A DNA stretch of 5,975 bases from positions 1 to 5,975 of the forward strand of contig JASHTE010000265.1 of the NCBI GenBank assembly GCA_030040695.1, read 5' to 3'. The notes under the pieces are model-generated. The model was not told where the DNA came from and searched no databases. It saw only the letters and a list, made by a program, of their open reading frames with translations. This DNA is from Vulcanimicrobiota bacterium. Lineage in GTDB: Bacteria; Vulcanimicrobiota; Vulcanimicrobiia; Vulcanimicrobiales; Vulcanimicrobiaceae. The position numbers and the translations under genes are program-made. This document shows, piece after piece, positions 5,350 to 5,975 of the stretch (position 1 is the first letter of the stretch; every line of letters begins with the position of its first letter).

Positions 5350-5975
5350 CTGAGCAACGAAAATGGAACCGTCTTTCTTAGCCGTGCGGGCGCCGACGCG
5401 GCATTTGCCGCTGAGATCGGGCGCATCTTGGAGGAGGACGGCCGGCGGGTAATTCTGCAGCAGTGGGATTTCGCCAACCGGAACTTCATCGAGGCGATGC
5501 ATGAGGCACTGGCAGGCGGAGCTCGTGTCGTCGCGCTGCTTTCGCCGGAGTATCTCCGCAGCGACCACTGCATGGCCGAGTGGCAAAACGCGATCGCAGA
5601 GGATCCGCTCAACAGAAACGGGCGGCTCGTTCTTCTCCGTGTTGCCGAATGTGAGCCGCCGGGACTGCTCGCGGGGCTCGCGTACTGGGATCTCGTTCCA
5701 GTTCGTGAAGATCGCGGGCTGCTCAAGGAAGCCGTGCTCGAAGCGCTTCGCGAGGGGCGGCACAGCGGCGCACTCGGGCCATACTGGCGCGCTCCGCGTT
5801 CCATCATCGATACCGAAGCAATCCGTCCGACTCCGAGCTTCACCGGCCGCAGCACCGAGCTCGAGGAGCTCGGCGCGAGATTGTCCGAGCAAGGCGTTGC
5901 CGTCGTGCACGGTCTCGGGGGAACCGGGAAATCGTCGCTCGCGCGCGAGTACGCTTGGAGAAGTCGCGAGAACTA
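5350..5975 (+). CDS. TIR domain plus NB-ARC ATPase protein (NLR-like), partial; start codon uncertain
   Basis: From a CTG at 5350 the frame runs open to the edge, 208 full codons. Residues 8-132 form a TIR domain: TVFLSRAGADAAFA, QQWDFANRNFIEAMHEAL (38-55), VVALLSPEYLRSDHCMAEW (60-78). Glu77 in the CMAEW segment sits where TIR NADases carry their catalytic Glu. Then come LVLLRVAECEPPGLL and, after a linker, PSFTGRSTELEELGARL (162-178) and the Walker A loop HGLGGTGKSS (187-196), the typical entry of an NB-ARC/STAND ATPase. Such proteins usually end in TPR or other sensor repeats, here beyond the edge, and act as sensors whose TIR depletes NAD or makes a signal on activation. Between the upstream in-frame stop at 5176 and the TIR domain there is no ATG, GTG or TTG in frame. 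CTG at 5350 gives a natural MSNENGTVFLS; the nearby ATG at 5363 is in another frame. A non-canonical start, a start-codon mutation or a one-base error is possible. Confidence 0.82.
   Translation, partial: MSNENGTVFLSRAGADAAFAAEIGRILEEDGRRVILQQWDFANRNFIEAMHEALAGGARVVALLSPEYLRSDHCMAEWQNAIAEDPLNRNGRLVLLRVAECEPPGLLAGLAYWDLVPVREDRGLLKEAVLEALREGRHSGALGPYWRAPRSIIDTEAIRPTPSFTGRSTELEELGARLSEQGVAVVHGLGGTGKSSLAREYAWRSREN

Noticed and set aside
4362..5855. A 497-codon open frame on the minus strand
   Set aside because: It overlaps the binding-protein gene in another frame and the TIR gene on the opposite strand. Its translation is rich in Arg, Ser and Ala with no recognisable domain. It is a typical shadow frame of GC-rich coding DNA.
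1..5975. CRISPR array, tRNA or rRNA genes, transposase
   Set aside because: I saw no regularly spaced direct repeats, no cloverleaf or rRNA-like sequence, and no transposase-like protein in any frame.

Overview
The window looks like ordinary chromosome of a GC-rich bacterium. It has dense, long open frames, short intergenic gaps and bacterial gene families. The orphan, unusually sequenced peptide-type lipoprotein and the phenylacetate and branched-chain acyl-CoA genes would fit a soil bacterium of a poorly cultured phylum, and the style of the binding protein reminds me of Eremiobacterota (WPS-2). This placement is an impression and is not proven by the sequence.

Layout from left to right. 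(1) Positions 1-1592, minus strand: a PaaZ-type aldehyde dehydrogenase of phenylacetyl-CoA catabolism, cut by the window edge just where the C-terminal hydratase domain of fused PaaZ proteins should begin. (2) Positions 1593-1663: a compact control region with a good sigma-70-type promoter (TTGACG, 17 bp, TAGAAT) and a perfect 8-2-8 palindrome just after the expected transcription start. (3) Positions 1638-2243, minus strand: a TetR-family regulator, the obvious candidate to bind that palindrome. (4) Positions 2230-2363: a repeat element (copy A) filling most of the divergent gap between the regulator and the next gene, with the regulator's start codon inside one arm. (5) Positions 2422-3429, plus strand: the thiamine-diphosphate E1 alpha subunit of a branched-chain 2-oxoacid dehydrogenase, without its beta subunit. 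(6) Positions 3460-3598: a second copy (B) of the repeat, in opposite orientation, in the convergent gap. (7) Positions 3614-5260, minus strand: a family 5 solute-binding lipoprotein with no transporter genes beside it. (8) From about 5350 to the right edge, plus strand: the N-terminal part of a TIR plus NB-ARC protein, an NLR-like architecture associated with defence or signalling. It lacks any ATG, GTG or TTG start in its frame.

The left half probably works as a catabolic unit: an acyl-CoA-type TetR repressor controlling PaaZ, next to a branched-chain oxoacid dehydrogenase subunit that also makes acyl-CoAs. The right half is unrelated: one transport or sensing lipoprotein and one putative immune protein. 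The least explained items are the two inverted copies of a roughly 78-bp core, each flanked by its own different pair of complementary arms, and the missing start codon of the TIR protein.
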